Part shown: positions 8,037 to 16,552 of the stretch, one piece after another
Position numbering within the stretch: the stretch's first letter is position 1
Layout: every line of letters starts with the position of its first letter
NCBI GenBank assembly: GCA_034440495.1
Contig: JAWXCE010000036.1
Location: 1 to 43,467, forward strand
Direction: 5' to 3'
DNA length: 43,467 bases
From: JAWXCE01 sp034440495
GTDB lineage: Bacteria > Pseudomonadota > Alphaproteobacteria > Rhizobiales > Rhodomicrobiaceae
The notes under the pieces: generated by a model
Databases searched by the model: none
The model's input: only the letters and a program-made list of their open reading frames with translations
What the model was told of the DNA's origin: nothing
Translations under genes and position numbers: made by a program

Positions 8037-9001
8037 GAAGTCGTTTCTCCGGGGGCGCCGAAATGTGAGAAATAGCGCGGGTCTATTGCCTCAATCGGCA
8101 TCATGATAAGCACATCTGTTGTGCCGAACTGTCTGTCGATAACAGCGCCGTCGCCTACATAAGCGCCTAGTCTTAGATAGCCCTTAATGAGCGGGGGGAG
8201 TGATCTAAGCGCGGCTTTGAGATCGATCTGATCGGCTTTCAACATGTTCATATCGACGAAAAGTTTCGGATGAGCTTTGACACGCCATTCCTCTGGCGCG
8301 CGCGCATGGTGATGCAAAAAGCTCAGGGCGAGGGCATGCTCTTTTGGGTCTACGCCGGGGAAGCTTGCGCAGCCGATCATAACGTCGGCGCCGTGTTCGC
8401 GAACGTAAGTCCACAGGCCATGCCAGAGGAGTTCGACGGTGCGCCGGTTGCGGTAGGGCTTTAAAACGCACGACCGGCCAAGCTCGACGAAACGGTGGGT
8501 TGTTCTCTTGGCGGCGATGAGAGGTGCGATGTCATATTCGCCCTGTGTGTAAAACCCTCCGTGACGTTCGGCCATCTCCTGGCGTAACACGCGGTAGGTG
8601 CCGACCACACGTTGGCGGCGCAGCCAGGCTTTCTGCTTCTGCGTGGCCGCGCCCTTGTCCACAACCAGAAGATGATCGCATATCTGATCGTATTTGTCCT
8701 CGTCGCGTCGGCTCAGTTTCGCTCGTAGGCCGGGGATTGCCGCCATTTCCTCGTAAAAGACCTGATAGCGCAGCTTTTGGGCGCGGCGTAAATCGCCTCG
8801 CGTGCGGGCGAGGCGCACCTCAAGATTGCCGAGGCCACCATAGATTTTCATGGGGCGCCCGTAGGGCATGATCGGCAGGCGCGCGGGGCGCTTGGGCTTG
8901 GGAGCGCCTTTACGCAAGAAGGGAAACAGGCCGTTGGGAATCCCGGTCAGCCGCCGCGTCGGCTTCATCCGGCTTACAATCCGGCGCGGGCTCAAAACCA
9001 T
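8018..9001 (-). CDS. OlsB-like N-acyltransferase (ornithine lipid / hemolysin-like GNAT family)
   Basis: The 327-residue protein matches the OlsB / L-ornithine N-alpha-acyltransferase family, which moves a 3-hydroxyacyl chain from acyl carrier protein to ornithine in the first step of ornithine lipid synthesis. Diagnostic parts are LRYQVFYEEM near residue 77, the acidic KYDQICDHLLVVD, RFVELGRSCVLKPYR and CASFPGVDP, with the ending PLIKGYLRLGAYVGDGAVID. The N-terminal 45 residues are basic and proline rich. The ATG at 9001 has a GGAA nine bases upstream; an internal ATG at residue 13 is also possible. No olsA-like gene is adjacent. Substrate assignment is by family only. Confidence 0.75.
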   Translation of the reverse strand: MVLSPRRIVSRMKPTRRLTGIPNGLFPFLRKGAPKPKRPARLPIMPYGRPMKIYGGLGNLEVRLARTRGDLRRAQKLRYQVFYEEMAAIPGLRAKLSRRDEDKYDQICDHLLVVDKGAATQKQKAWLRRQRVVGTYRVLRQEMAERHGGFYTQGEYDIAPLIAAKRTTHRFVELGRSCVLKPYRNRRTVELLWHGLWTYVREHGADVMIGCASFPGVDPKEHALALSFLHHHARAPEEWRVKAHPKLFVDMNMLKADQIDLKAALRSLPPLIKGYLRLGAYVGDGAVIDRQFGTTDVLIMMPIEAIDPRYFSHFGAPGETTSELERS

Positions 9002-9287
9002 ACTAAGTTTCCATCAAAAGGCGGGGGCATGCCATACAGGAATTGGCGTAAGCGCGCCGACAAGATAATCTATCCGGTTTATCTCATACACGTCGTAACA
9101 ATAACGCCAATATGCGCTGTGTGAACGCTGCGAACACCACTGATTTTAAATGCTTAATTACACCAGTTATGAGATAACGTCGCCATTCTCAACTCTCCCT
9201 ATACTAATACAGTTATATCTAATTCGCGATGGAAAAGGTTGGCGCCATTACGCAAACATGTCCCGCATGCTGATCGCTGCGCTGACC
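9002..9287. other. Intergenic region upstream of the OlsB-like gene
   Basis: 286 bases between comM (leftward, ends at 9288) and the OlsB-like gene (leftward, starts at 9001). It should hold the promoter of the latter. Two inverted repeats are visible: attggcgt (9042-9049) with acgccaat (9104-9111), and ttatctcata (9079-9088) with tatgagataa (9168-9177). The plus-strand frame crossing this region continues antisense through comM and is not believable. Confidence 0.4.
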
Positions 9288-10817
9288 CTAGGCGGCGGCT
9301 CGCTCCGCCATCTCGCCCCTGTAACTGAGCGCTTCCGCCAGGTGCATCCGGCGCACGCGATCCTCCCCGTCCAGATCCGCCAGCGTCCGGGCAACGCGCA
9401 AAGCGCGGTAGTATCCGCGTGCCGACAACTGCAGTTGACATGCCGCATCATTGAAAAACCTGACGCCTTCAGCGTCGGACGCCGCATCTCCCTCAAGCAG
9501 AGCCGCTGGGCAATAAGCGTTGACGCGCAGGTTGGGGAGGCCTGCCTTATGAAAGCGCCGCATTTGAATGGCGCGAGCCGCGCTGACGCGCTGGAGAATG
9601 GCCGCGCTGGTTTCGCCGGAGGCGGGAAGGGCTAGGTCGATGGCGCGCACCGCCGTCATTTCGATTTTAAGGTCGATACGGTCGAGGAACGGGCCTGAAA
9701 TGCGTGCGGCATATCCGCTGGCGCAACGCGGCCCCTGTTTGCAGGAGGCGCCGGGGTCGCCCGCGCGCCCGCACCGGCATGGGTTCATCGCGGCTATGAG
9801 TTGCAGGCGGGAAGGGTAAGTAATGCGATGGTTGGCGCGCGCGATGATGGTTTCGCCCGACTCGAGCGGCTGGCGCAGCGCATCCAGCGTCTGCGGATTG
9901 AACTCCGGCAGTTCGTCCAGAAACAGTACCCCGAGATGTGCAAGCGCCGCCTCGCCCGGTTTTGGTTTTGTGCCGCCGCCGACCAGAGACGCCATGCTGG
10001 CTGAGTGGTGGGGGGCGCGAAACGGCCGCTTGTCGCTGAGGCCAGACGGCGACAACGTGCCCGCCATGCTGTGAATCATCGCAACTTCCAGCAATTCCTG
10101 CGGCTCAAGCGGAGGCAAAATGGAGGGTAGACGCGCCGCAAGCATGGATTTCCCAGCGCCGGGCGGGCCAACCATCAGCATATGATGCCCACCAGCGGCC
10201 GCAATTTCCAAAGCCCGTTTCGCGTTCTCCTGTCCTTTCACCTCACGTAGATCAGAATATCCGACCTTACCAGTTTTCATAGCTGGCTTGGGGCGCGCGA
10301 GACTCGACAACCCTTTAAAGTGGTTGACCAGGGAAAGAATGTGATCCGGCGCCAGAATGTCGAGATCGCTCGACGCCCATGCCGCCTCCGGCCCCGACCC
10401 CGCTGGGCAGATCAGCCCTTTCCCACGCATGTTGGCGCCAATTGCAGCGGGCAAACCGCCAACGACCTGTGCAATGCCCCCGTCAAGTCCCAACTCGCCA
10501 ATGACGCAGTAATCCTCAAGCTGATCGCCCGGGATCGCGCCGCACGCCGCCATTAAACCCAGCGCAATCGGCAGGTCGTAATGCGTGCCTTCCTTCGGCA
10601 GGTCGGCTGGCGCGAGATTAACGGTGATACGCTTGGGTGGTAAACCGAGTCCAATTGCTGTCAAGGCCGCACGAACCCGCTCACGGCTCTCAGCAATAGC
10701 CTTGTCGGCGAGGCCGACAATAGTGAACGCTGGCAATCCTGGCGCTATGAGCACCTGTACATCGACAGGTTTGGCCTCTATGCCCTGAAAAGCGACGGTG
10801 GCGACCTGGGCGAACAT
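9288..10817 (-). CDS. comM: YifB family Mg chelatase-like AAA ATPase (ComM)
   Basis: The 509-residue protein is a full-length ComM/YifB. In naturally competent bacteria ComM is a hexameric helicase that promotes branch migration during integration of incoming DNA. The N-terminal LonC-like part has IVGLADKAIAESRERVRAAL and NLAPADLPKEG. The Walker A GPPGAGKS is at about 217-224, Walker B is LFLDELPEF, and the C-terminal Mg_chelatase_C part ends RRMHLAEALSYRGEM. I place the start at the ATG of 10815-10817 (MFAQVATVAF): it has an AAGG at 10824-10827, while the longer frame would need an upstream TTG. It stands alone between gshB and the OlsB-like gene. Confidence 0.9.
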   Translation of the reverse strand: MFAQVATVAFQGIEAKPVDVQVLIAPGLPAFTIVGLADKAIAESRERVRAALTAIGLGLPPKRITVNLAPADLPKEGTHYDLPIALGLMAACGAIPGDQLEDYCVIGELGLDGGIAQVVGGLPAAIGANMRGKGLICPAGSGPEAAWASSDLDILAPDHILSLVNHFKGLSSLARPKPAMKTGKVGYSDLREVKGQENAKRALEIAAAGGHHMLMVGPPGAGKSMLAARLPSILPPLEPQELLEVAMIHSMAGTLSPSGLSDKRPFRAPHHSASMASLVGGGTKPKPGEAALAHLGVLFLDELPEFNPQTLDALRQPLESGETIIARANHRITYPSRLQLIAAMNPCRCGRAGDPGASCKQGPRCASGYAARISGPFLDRIDLKIEMTAVRAIDLALPASGETSAAILQRVSAARAIQMRRFHKAGLPNLRVNAYCPAALLEGDAASDAEGVRFFNDAACQLQLSARGYYRALRVARTLADLDGEDRVRRMHLAEALSYRGEMAERAAA

Positions 10818-10910
10818 ATTTAGCCTTGCGCAATACAATGAAATGACTCGAGTAAATCTATTTCATCACCGTTTTAGATTCAAGAACAATCCATGAACAT
10901 ATGCACAGTA

Positions 10911-11864
10911 TTATTTTTTTATCACCGCGATGCGGGCCTCAACGGCGTTGATGATCTGCGCGGCTAGATTGCCGCCGCCGAAGCGCGCGATTTCACGAAT
11001 CCCCGTCGGTGAGGTAACGTTAATTTCGGTCAGATAATCGCCAATCACGTCGATCCCGGTAAAAATCAGCCCGCGCCGACGCAACTCCGGCCCGATCGCC
11101 GCGCAAATCTCCCGGTCGCGATCCGTCAACGCCACCGCCTCCGGCCTGCCGCCCACATGCATATTCGACCGCGTCTCATCGATGGCTGGCACGCGATTTA
11201 TGGCGCCCGCCGCCTCGCCCTCGATCAGAATGATCCTTTTATCGCCGTCACGCACCTGCGGGAGATATTGCTGAACGATAAACGGTTCGCGGAACGCCGC
11301 CTGAAACATCTCGACAAGCGCGCCAGCGTTCGTGTCCGCTTCCAGCAGGCGGAAAACCCCCGCGCCGCCGTTCCCATAAAGCGGCTTGACGATGACATCG
11401 CGATACTCGCGCCTGAATGCTTTCAGATCGTCCAGACTGCGCGTGATAAGCGTCGGCGGCACGAGGTCCGGGAACTGCGTGACGAACAGTTTTTCGGGCG
11501 CCCCGCGCACCTGGGCGGGGTCGTTCACGACAATCGTTTGCGGATGAATGCGCTCTAGCATATATGTCGTCGTTAGATACGCCATGTCAAAGGGCGGATC
11601 TTGCCGGAGGAACACCGCGTCGAAAGCCGCAAGGCGACGGGTTTCTAAAGCGCCAAGCTCGAAATGCCGTCCCTGCTCATCAGTCACCTTTACAGTATGA
11701 CCGGACGCAATCACCACGCCGTCACGCATGCTCAAGGCCTGAGCAGTATAGTAAAACATGCCGAAGCCGCGCTTCTGCGTCTCCAGCATCAGGGCGAAGG
11801 TTGAATCGCCCCTGATCGACAGCGTTTCGATGGCGTCCATCTGAAAGGCGACATTCATCGTCAT
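10911..11864 (-). CDS. gshB: Glutathione synthetase
   Basis: The 317-residue protein is a typical proteobacterial GshB, joining gamma-glutamylcysteine and glycine with ATP in the cytoplasm. It shows the N-terminal MNVAFQMDAIETL and SIRGDSTFALMLETQKRG, the early VFLRQDPPFDMAYL, the ATP-grasp lysine in VIVKPLYGNGGAGVF, and the metal-binding end GLIFTGIDVIGDYLTEINVT. The start is supported by AGGAGG six bases upstream. It follows yraN in the same direction after 68 bases, the usual alphaproteobacterial order rsmI-yraN-gshB. Confidence 0.95.
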   Translation of the reverse strand: MTMNVAFQMDAIETLSIRGDSTFALMLETQKRGFGMFYYTAQALSMRDGVVIASGHTVKVTDEQGRHFELGALETRRLAAFDAVFLRQDPPFDMAYLTTTYMLERIHPQTIVVNDPAQVRGAPEKLFVTQFPDLVPPTLITRSLDDLKAFRREYRDVIVKPLYGNGGAGVFRLLEADTNAGALVEMFQAAFREPFIVQQYLPQVRDGDKRIILIEGEAAGAINRVPAIDETRSNMHVGGRPEAVALTDRDREICAAIGPELRRRGLIFTGIDVIGDYLTEINVTSPTGIREIARFGGGNLAAQIINAVEARIAVIKK

Positions 11865-11932
11865 GAGAGCCTCCTGACGGCAGGCTATGCCACGCCTGCA
11901 AAACCTTCAACAGGCGTTTTTCTGTTGGGCTT

Positions 11933-12304
11933 TTAAAATAGCCGGAAGGCGTCGACAACGTGTTCTGGCGGCTGGCCGGGGCAAACGAACACAGCGTCGA
12001 AAGTGATTGATTGCGCGCCTTGATCGGGGAAATTCTGCATCCAGTAACTCGCGGCGTCAATGATGCGCCGCTGCTGGCGCTCCGTTATGGACCAAGCCGC
12101 TTCTTCAAGACTGCGCCGCTTCTTGACCTCGACAAACCCTAGCTCATCGCCACGGCTGACCACCAGATCGATCTCGCCAGCGGGGGTTTTATAACGACGG
12201 TTGAGGATGGTGTAGCCATTACATGCCAGCGTTTGCGCGGCGTGCGCCTCGGCGTCAACGCCAGACTTATAATTTTTCCGTCGTTCTGCTTTCATTCCCG
12301 GCAT
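11933..12304 (-). CDS. YraN family protein (UPF0102), putative endonuclease-fold
   Basis: The 123-residue protein has the PD-(D/E)xK-like core of the YraN/UPF0102 family: the early GVDAEAHAAQTLACNGYTIL, then GEIDLVVSRGDELGFVEVKK, where the E, D and ExK positions would bind metal. Its cellular role is not settled. The ATG at 12304 has an AAGGA six to seven bases upstream and overlaps the end of rsmI by 13 bases; a second ATG at 12295 would give a 4-base ATGA overlap but has no spaced ribosome site. Translation is evidently coupled to rsmI. Confidence 0.88.
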   Translation of the reverse strand: MPGMKAERRKNYKSGVDAEAHAAQTLACNGYTILNRRYKTPAGEIDLVVSRGDELGFVEVKKRRSLEEAAWSITERQQRRIIDAASYWMQNFPDQGAQSITFDAVFVCPGQPPEHVVDAFRLF

Positions 12305-13233
12305 TCCCTATCCTTCATTTCCGTCGCCATATCATACACCCGCTTACGTTTTACACCAAGCGCCGATGCAACCGTATCCGCAGCGTCTTTTACACTCATT
12401 ACTTTCAGCGCGACCGCCAGTCTCCCGGCGATTTCCTCGTCCTCAAGCGCTGCGGCGGCGACAGGCGGGCCAACGATAATAACCGCTTCGCCGCGTGCGA
12501 AGGCGGTGAAATCTTCTGCGGCGAACTCTGGAAACCGGCCCCAGCGCAATTCCTCATGCAGCTTTGTAATCTCCCGCGCGATGGCGACGTCGCGTCCCGT
12601 GAACGGCTGCGCCATATCTGCAAGCGTCTGCTGCAGGCGGTTCGCCGCTTCGTAAAAGATCAGCGCAGCGGGCACGGACGCCAGTTCTCTAAAGGTTTCC
12701 TCACGCGCAGCGCTTTTGGGCGGCGGGAAACCAGCGAACAGAAATCTGCTGGCAGGGACGCCGCTCATGGTTAGCGCGGCGATGGCGGCGGCAGGGCCGG
12801 GGATGGGAAATACCTGCACGCCCGCGTCGAGTGTATCGCGCACGAGCTTGAAACCCGGGTCGGAGATTAGCGGGGTGCCCGCGTCCGAAATGAGCGCGAT
12901 AGCGCCGCCCGCCTGCAAACGCTCAATAATGCGCAGCCGGTCGCGGCCGTCGCTATGATCGTGGTAGGCGTGAAGACGGCGCTCAATGCCATAGGCCGCG
13001 AACAATTTGCGGCTATGACGGGTGTCTTCGCAATAAACATCGCTGGCCCGCGCCAGAATTGATAGTGCGCGCGGACTGATATCTCCCAGATTTCCAATGG
13101 GCGTCGAAACAAGATAAAGCCCTGGCGCGAGCGGCTCTTTCGCCAACCGGTCATAAAGCGCGGCGACGATTGCGCCTGTCATTCCGACTGTCGGCGGTTT
13201 TTTTTCCGTTTGGCCGGTTTTTTCCGCTGGCAT
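12292..13233 (-). CDS. rsmI: 16S rRNA (cytidine(1402)-2'-O)-methyltransferase
   Basis: RsmI 2'-O-methylates C1402 in the ribosomal P site using S-adenosylmethionine. The tetrapyrrole methylase fold is clear: LYLVSTPIGNLGDISPRAL, the CEDTRHS motif, ALISDAGTPLISDPG and VFPIPGPAAAIAAL, then FYEAANRL and AREITKLHEE. I start at the ATG of 13231-13233 (MPAEKTGQ), giving 313 residues; the open frame allows an ATG 63 bases further upstream (13296), but that would reach into the divergent promoter region and adds residues that relatives usually lack. It overlaps yraN and is divergent from the lipoprotein gene. Confidence 0.9.
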   Translation of the reverse strand: MPAEKTGQTEKKPPTVGMTGAIVAALYDRLAKEPLAPGLYLVSTPIGNLGDISPRALSILARASDVYCEDTRHSRKLFAAYGIERRLHAYHDHSDGRDRLRIIERLQAGGAIALISDAGTPLISDPGFKLVRDTLDAGVQVFPIPGPAAAIAALTMSGVPASRFLFAGFPPPKSAAREETFRELASVPAALIFYEAANRLQQTLADMAQPFTGRDVAIAREITKLHEELRWGRFPEFAAEDFTAFARGEAVIIVGPPVAAAALEDEEIAGRLAVALKVMSVKDAADTVASALGVKRKRVYDMATEMKDRECRE

Positions 13234-13346
13234 GCTTTGACGTCTCTTGTCGTTAGGAAAAGAAAGAACTGTTAGGCAATACAATCGTTTCGCCATATTG
13301 AAAAAGCTAGTATATGTTTCACAGATCGAAATGTCCGGGCGGGGCG

Positions 13347-14546
13347 ATGACGTTTCAGACTATGATCAAAACGGTTGCCGCTGGTTTGCTGGCGCTAACG
13401 GCCACACTGGGCTGTTCGATCAACAGTTCCCGTGCGCCAGACGCTAGCCTTTCGAGTACAGGCGCGGAAAGCAGAACCCGCGGCGTCGGGCCAGGTGTTA
13501 AGGTCGCGATCCTGCTGCCCCTTACCGGGCAGGGCAATGCCCAGCAGATTGCGAAAGCGTTGAAACAGGCTGGCGAACTGGCGCTGTTCGATTTTGATAA
13601 CCCAAATGTGCAGATTGCCTCGAAGGATACGCGCGGCACGCCGGAAGGCGCGCAGGCGGCGGCCCGCGACGCTATTCGCGAGGGCGCCGAGCTTATTATT
13701 GGTCCCCTCTTCGCCAACGAGGTCGCCGCGGTCGCGCCCGAGGCGAAGCGCGCGGGTGTTCCCGTCATCGCTTTTTCCAGCGATCAGAAAGTCGCTGGCG
13801 ACGGCGTGTATCTCCTGAGCTTTCTGGCGGGCGGCGACGTGCCGCGAATCGTTTCCTATGCAGCTTCGCGCGGCATAAAACGCTACGCCACCCTGACGCC
13901 GCAAACAGATTACGGGCGTATCGTCGAGCAGGTTTTCACTCGCGCGGTGCGGGAAAGCGGTGGTCAGATCATCGCCTCGCAGCAATATCCACCTGACGCG
14001 AACGGCATGCTTGAGCCAGTCAAACAGATCGCGGCGCTGGCCAAAAAAGGCGAGCCTGCGCAGATCGACGCCATTTTCATGCCCGCCGCCACCGATACGC
14101 TCCCGTTCCTTGCTCCTCTAATGCCATACTATAGCGTCGATACGGCGAACGTGAAACTGCTGGGAACCTCTGGATGGGATTTCCCTAGCGCCGGAAAAGA
14201 ACAATCGCTTCTCGGCGCGTGGTACGCGGCACCCGACCCCAAGGGCTGGCAGGATTTTACCAGGCGCTACGTGGAGACCTACAGCGATGTTCCGCCTCGC
14301 CTTGCCAGCCTTGCCTATGACGCCGTCAGCCTTGCTGTTTCGCTTTCCGGCAACCCGCCGGGGCGACGTTTCTCGCCACAAGAACTCACCCGCGCGAGCG
14401 GATTTGCGGGCGTTGACGGCCTGTTCCGGTTGCGACCAGATGGCGGCGTGGAGCGCGGTCTTGCCGTGCTTGAAGTGCAGCGTTATGGCGCACAAATCGC
14501 CGATCCGGCGCCAAGCGCATTTAGCGGTGCGCCTGCGCAATATTAG
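13347..14546 (+). CDS. Penicillin-binding protein activator-like lipoprotein (LppC/LpoA family)
   Basis: The protein has a lipoprotein-type signal (MIKTVAAGLLALTATLGC, with an imperfect lipobox TLGC) followed by a periplasmic binding-protein fold: VKVAILLPLTGQGNAQQIAKA, ELIIGPLFANEV, GVPVIAFSSD and LTPQTDYGR. In gammaproteobacteria relatives (LpoA) switch on penicillin-binding protein 1A; alphaproteobacterial members at this locus, beside rsmI, are annotated the same way. Three in-frame ATGs exist (13314, 13347, 13362). The last two give normal signal peptide lengths, and I use 13347. No transport permease lies nearby, which argues against an amino-acid transporter subunit. Confidence 0.82.
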   Translation: MTFQTMIKTVAAGLLALTATLGCSINSSRAPDASLSSTGAESRTRGVGPGVKVAILLPLTGQGNAQQIAKALKQAGELALFDFDNPNVQIASKDTRGTPEGAQAAARDAIREGAELIIGPLFANEVAAVAPEAKRAGVPVIAFSSDQKVAGDGVYLLSFLAGGDVPRIVSYAASRGIKRYATLTPQTDYGRIVEQVFTRAVRESGGQIIASQQYPPDANGMLEPVKQIAALAKKGEPAQIDAIFMPAATDTLPFLAPLMPYYSVDTANVKLLGTSGWDFPSAGKEQSLLGAWYAAPDPKGWQDFTRRYVETYSDVPPRLASLAYDAVSLAVSLSGNPPGRRFSPQELTRASGFAGVDGLFRLRPDGGVERGLAVLEVQRYGAQIADPAPSAFSGAPAQY

Positions 14547-14616
14547 AGCCGTTTAGAAAAGTGTTACGCGGTTTGTTGAACGGGCTAAGTTTCGTGCGTG
14601 TAATCTTACGCGAGTG

Positions 14617-14703
14617 GTCATCGCGAGGCAGCTGTTGAGGACGTGGTGATCCATCGCTGTAGCACGCGCAAAAGGTTGGATTGCTTTTTTTGCTCGCAAA
14701 GAC
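14617..14703. repeat. Degenerate intergenic palindromic repeat
   Basis: The arms gtcatcgcgag (14617-14627) and ctcgcaaagac (14693-14703) are complementary at 9 of 11 positions, with ttggattgcttttt inside the right half. The layout resembles the widespread bacterial intergenic family that begins gtcattgcgagg and ends with ggattgct...ctcgcaatgac, here decayed. It lies between the lipoprotein gene and hemW, which converge, and may help end both transcripts. Confidence 0.5.
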
Positions 14704-14730
14704 GTTGATTCCGAATTAGCACACGTTGCT

Positions 14731-15942
14731 CTAAACTCGGATTTCGGACTTTTCGAAGCCGGTTTTTTTCGGAGCGGCGTGCATGACCATCAGATTTTCA
14801 GATAGGTGAGCAACAATTCGGTTCAGCATCAGCATACCGCGCGCAGTGGCTGAGAGAAAATCGCCCCCGGGAGAGAGTGTCAGCAGGCCATCGCTTCGGA
14901 GAAGCTTGATCGCTTCAGGATCGACAGCACGTCCTGTCTCGCGAGCAAGGGCGACAAGGTCTAGCCCCTCATTCAGGCGCATGCCCATCAGCGTCATCTC
15001 CACGGCCTGCTCCGATGTGTCGAGCGGTTGCCTGTCCGCCTCGCCGTGGCCGAGCCGTGCGACGCGATCAACCCACTCGGCTGGGTCGAGCGCGGCTGAA
15101 AATGCGACTCGACCGCCGCCAATCGATAGACGGCCGTGCGCGCCTGGGCCAACCCCCGCGTAATCGCCATAGCGCCAATAGGTGAGGTTGTGCCGCGACT
15201 CCTGGCCTGGCGCGGCGTGGTTGGAGATTTCATACGCGGGGAGGCCCGCCGCGCCGCACATCTCCTGCGTCAACTCATAAAGCGCGGCCGCATCATCGCT
15301 GTCCGGCACGCGCAAGCGGCCGCGCCGCTCCAGATCGAAGAACGCCGTGCCTTCCTCGATGGTGAGCTGGTAGAGCGAAAGGTGGCCGCGCGCCATCGCC
15401 AGCGCTTGCACTAACTCGGCTCGCCATTCGGCCAGCTTGTGGTCGGGCCGCGCGTAAATCAGATCGAACGATACGCGGTCAAATGTGGCTGCGGCGATTT
15501 CGATAGCGGCGATGGCTTCAGCACTATTATGCAAGCGCCCGAGGAATTTCAGCGCGTCGTCGCGCAGAGACTGCACCCCGATAGACACGCGGTTGACGCC
15601 CGCCGCGCGATAGCCGCGAAAGCGCGACGCCTCTACACTCGACGGGTTTGCCTCCAGAGTGATCTCCGCCTCGGGCGCAACGCTCCAGCGGGCAGCCGCG
15701 TGATCGAGGATGGCGCCCACCGCCTGCGCGCTCATCAGCGAAGGCGTGCCGCCGCCGAAGAAAATGCTGGTGAGCGTGCGGCTTGGCGCCAGCGTCGCGT
15801 AATGATCGATCTCGCGCAGAACCGCCGCGAGGTAACGCGCTTCGCTCACCGTCTGGCGGGCGTAGGAGTTAAAGTCGCAATACGGGCATTTGGCGGCGCA
15901 ATAGGGCCAGTGGATGTAAAGCGCGAGCGCGTTAGCCGTCAT
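14731..15942 (-). CDS. hemW: HemW-like radical SAM heme chaperone
   Basis: The 403-residue protein has the radical SAM cluster motif CAAKCPYC (C15, C19, C22) after the diagnostic ALYIHWPY, then FFGGGTPSLM and the EITLEANPSS and GVQSLRDDALKFLGR pieces. It was formerly called oxygen-independent coproporphyrinogen oxidase, but HemW proteins act as heme chaperones; the CxxxCxxC without the fourth cysteine of HemN (CxxxCxxCxC; here the next position is F in CPYCDFNSY) fits HemW. Its start overlaps the end of rdgB by 11 bases, so rph-rdgB-hemW form one coupled leftward operon, the standard Rhizobiales order. Confidence 0.92.
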   Translation of the reverse strand: MTANALALYIHWPYCAAKCPYCDFNSYARQTVSEARYLAAVLREIDHYATLAPSRTLTSIFFGGGTPSLMSAQAVGAILDHAAARWSVAPEAEITLEANPSSVEASRFRGYRAAGVNRVSIGVQSLRDDALKFLGRLHNSAEAIAAIEIAAATFDRVSFDLIYARPDHKLAEWRAELVQALAMARGHLSLYQLTIEEGTAFFDLERRGRLRVPDSDDAAALYELTQEMCGAAGLPAYEISNHAAPGQESRHNLTYWRYGDYAGVGPGAHGRLSIGGGRVAFSAALDPAEWVDRVARLGHGEADRQPLDTSEQAVEMTLMGMRLNEGLDLVALARETGRAVDPEAIKLLRSDGLLTLSPGGDFLSATARGMLMLNRIVAHLSENLMVMHAAPKKTGFEKSEIRV

Positions 15943-16552
15943 GGATTAAAATTGCCGCCTTGAATTTTGCAAACGCTACGGCGCGATGGCTCATGGCGTA
16001 TTTCTTCGCAGGATCCATCTCGCCCCATGTCAGATCATATCCGTCGGGGATGAACATCGGATCATAGCCGAAGCCGTTGTTTCCGCGCGGAGGCCAGATG
16101 ACGCGGCCGGCCACGCGCCCCTCGAATACAACTGGATTTTCGCCGGGCATCATCAACGCGAGCACGCAAACGAAGGTTGCGCGGCGCAGGCCATCCGCTT
16201 TGCTCTTCGCCTCTAACTCGTTCTGGACGCGCTGCATGGCGATGGCGAAATCGCGCGTCGGCCCGGCCCATCGCGCGGCATAAATTCCGGGATCGCCGCC
16301 CAAATCTTCAACCTCTATGCCGCTGTCGTCTGCGAGCGCTGGCAGGCCAGTCGCAAAGCCGCTTACTGCCGCTTTTAATTGGGCATTTTCCTCGAACGTC
16401 GTGCCGGTCTCTTCTGGCTCCGGGACGCCCAGATCGCCCGCCGCGACGAGTTTCACGCCAAATGGGTCGAATAGCGCCTGAAACTCCCAGACCTTGCCCG
16501 GATTGTGGGTGGCCAGCACGAGGGTGTCGCCGGATTTGAGGCGCGTTATCAT
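15932..16552 (-). CDS. rdgB: XTP/dITP diphosphatase (RdgB/HAM1)
   Basis: The 206-residue enzyme removes non-canonical purine nucleotides (dITP, XTP), giving the monophosphate and pyrophosphate. It carries the family opening LVLATHNPGKVWEF (ATHNPGK at 14-20), the metal site LPALADDSGIEVEDLGG, PGIYAARWAG, the FEGRVAGRVIWPPRG stretch, NGFGYDPMF and the end MSHRAVAFAKF. Its ATG shares four bases with the rph stop (ATGA, 16549-16552) and its end overlaps hemW. Confidence 0.95.
   Translation of the reverse strand: MITRLKSGDTLVLATHNPGKVWEFQALFDPFGVKLVAAGDLGVPEPEETGTTFEENAQLKAAVSGFATGLPALADDSGIEVEDLGGDPGIYAARWAGPTRDFAIAMQRVQNELEAKSKADGLRRATFVCVLALMMPGENPVVFEGRVAGRVIWPPRGNNGFGYDPMFIPDGYDLTWGEMDPAKKYAMSHRAVAFAKFKAAILIHDG

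Noticed and set aside
9150..9635. Plus-strand frame of 161 codons
   Set aside because: Most of it is antisense to the conserved 3' end of comM, and the translation resembles no protein.
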